Below are positions 63,564 through 64,000 of a stretch of DNA of 64,000 nt, one piece after another. Source of the DNA: Telluribacter sp035998675 (lineage in GTDB: Bacteria > Bacteroidota > Bacteroidia > Cytophagales > Spirosomataceae); the NCBI RefSeq assembly GCF_035998675.1, contig NZ_DASYHI010000013.1, forward strand, positions 248,001 through 312,000, given 5' to 3'. The position numbers and the translations under genes are program-made. The notes under the pieces were generated by a model. That model worked only from the letters and a program-made list of their open reading frames with translations. It was not told where the DNA came from and did not search any database. The first letter of the stretch is position 1. The number at the start of each line of letters is the position of its first letter.

Positions 63564-63867
63564 TATAAGAGAATCCGTAACTTCCATAGAGAGCTATCTT
63601 GGCGACAAACGAGATTTCAATAGCTACAGGTCTAATAAAATGCTACGTAGAGCGGTTGAGAGAGAATTTGAGATAATTGGTGAAGCCCTAAATAGAATAG
63701 ATAAAATTGATTCATCTGTTTCTATTTCCAATAAAAAACAGATAATCAGTATGCGAAATAGGGTAATTCATGGTTATGATAAAATTGATGATGAAATAAT
63801 CTGGGGTACTATCACCAGGCACCTGCCTGTCCTGAAAAGTGAAATTGAGAAACTACTAAGCGAATGA
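63532..63867 (+). CDS. HEPN-domain toxin (DUF86-like)
   Basis: About 111 residues from the ATG at 63532, inside the end of the MNT gene. The HEPN ribonuclease-type motif R-x4-H is present in MRNRVIHGYDKID, and EREFEIIGEALNRI is typical of DUF86. Such proteins cleave RNA unless modified by the MNT partner. Its stop overlaps the moaA start (ATGA at 63864-63867), so it is wedged into the cofactor operon. Base composition is AT-rich. Confidence 0.92.
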   Translation: MNQEVKKFLFDIRESVTSIESYLGDKRDFNSYRSNKMLRRAVEREFEIIGEALNRIDKIDSSVSISNKKQIISMRNRVIHGYDKIDDEIIWGTITRHLPVLKSEIEKLLSE

Positions 63868-64000
63868 ACCCACCCATTGTAGACAAATTCGGACGCGTTC
63901 ATAACTACCTCCGCATCTCCCTGACGGACAAGTGCAACCTGCGCTGCAACTACTGCATGCCGCAGGAGGATATGCAGTTTATGCCGTCGGCCTGGCTAAT
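63864..64000 (+). CDS. moaA: GTP 3',8-cyclase, N-terminal part
   Basis: The first 45 codons only; the gene runs off the window. FGRVHNYLRISLTDKCN then CNLRCNYCMPQED holds the radical-SAM CxxxCxxC cluster site of MoaA. With MoaC it makes the first cofactor intermediate from GTP. The start codon overlaps the HEPN stop by 4 bases. Confidence 0.93.
   Translation, partial: MNPPIVDKFGRVHNYLRISLTDKCNLRCNYCMPQEDMQFMPSAWL

Overview
The window looks like chromosomal DNA of a Bacteroidota bacterium, most likely Cytophagales (Spirosomataceae or relatives). Reasons: a SusC/SusD outer-membrane pair, a type IX secretion C-terminal sorting domain, lipoproteins without Shine-Dalgarno leaders, a perfect Bacteroidetes promoter (TTTG-N19-TAnnTTTG), and gene families typical of that order. 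Coding DNA is moderately GC-rich and gene spacers are AT-rich. There are no rRNA, tRNA, CRISPR, IS or phage genes. The tetramer GTAC is strikingly over-represented, and short palindromic repeats sit in several spacers.

Layout. 0-0.8 kb: partial cytochrome-type DUF1549 protein. 2.0-10.4 kb: nutrient-uptake operon with SusC, SusD, a lipoprotein, an exported PLP aminotransferase, an AEC permease and a secreted Hint-fold protein lacking catalytic residues. 10.5-18 kb: PAS histidine kinase, exported hydrolase, exported PIG-L deacetylase, quinone-oxidoreductase-like enzyme, single-domain response regulator and a YpfJ-type metallopeptidase. 18-19.7 kb: DUF6624 protein and a membrane protein. 20.1-22.6 kb: a convergent NarL-type regulator and TPR histidine kinase whose 3' ends overlap. 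22.6-31.9 kb: a minus-strand run encoding a beta-barrel protein, a transmembrane Ser/Thr kinase, a PP2C phosphatase, a soluble Ser/Thr kinase, an FHA-TM-trypsin fusion, an ABC exporter and an unrecognised two-TM coiled-coil protein. 32-42.7 kb: envelope hydrolases, a secreted purple-acid-type phosphatase with a T9SS tail, iron-sulfur and zincin proteins, cytidine deaminase, GH2 glycosidase, two related small membrane proteins and an atypical SDR. 42.8-58.4 kb: CBS protein, cytochrome P450, purH, acyltransferase, orphan HigA next to a broken higB, lipocalin, FAD oxidoreductase, zincin, SGLT symporter, Fic protein, cyclophilin, tricorn-like protease and lytic transglycosylase. 59-64 kb: molybdenum cofactor genes moeB, moeA, moaD, moaE, moaCB and moaA (cut by the window end), with an MNT/HEPN toxin-antitoxin pair between moaCB and moaA.

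The two most unusual assemblies are the phospho-signalling cassette (kinases, phosphatase, FHA-linked periplasmic protease) and the SusCD operon with an exported aminotransferase and a catalytically degenerate Hint protein. All functions are read from motifs by eye; no database search was run.
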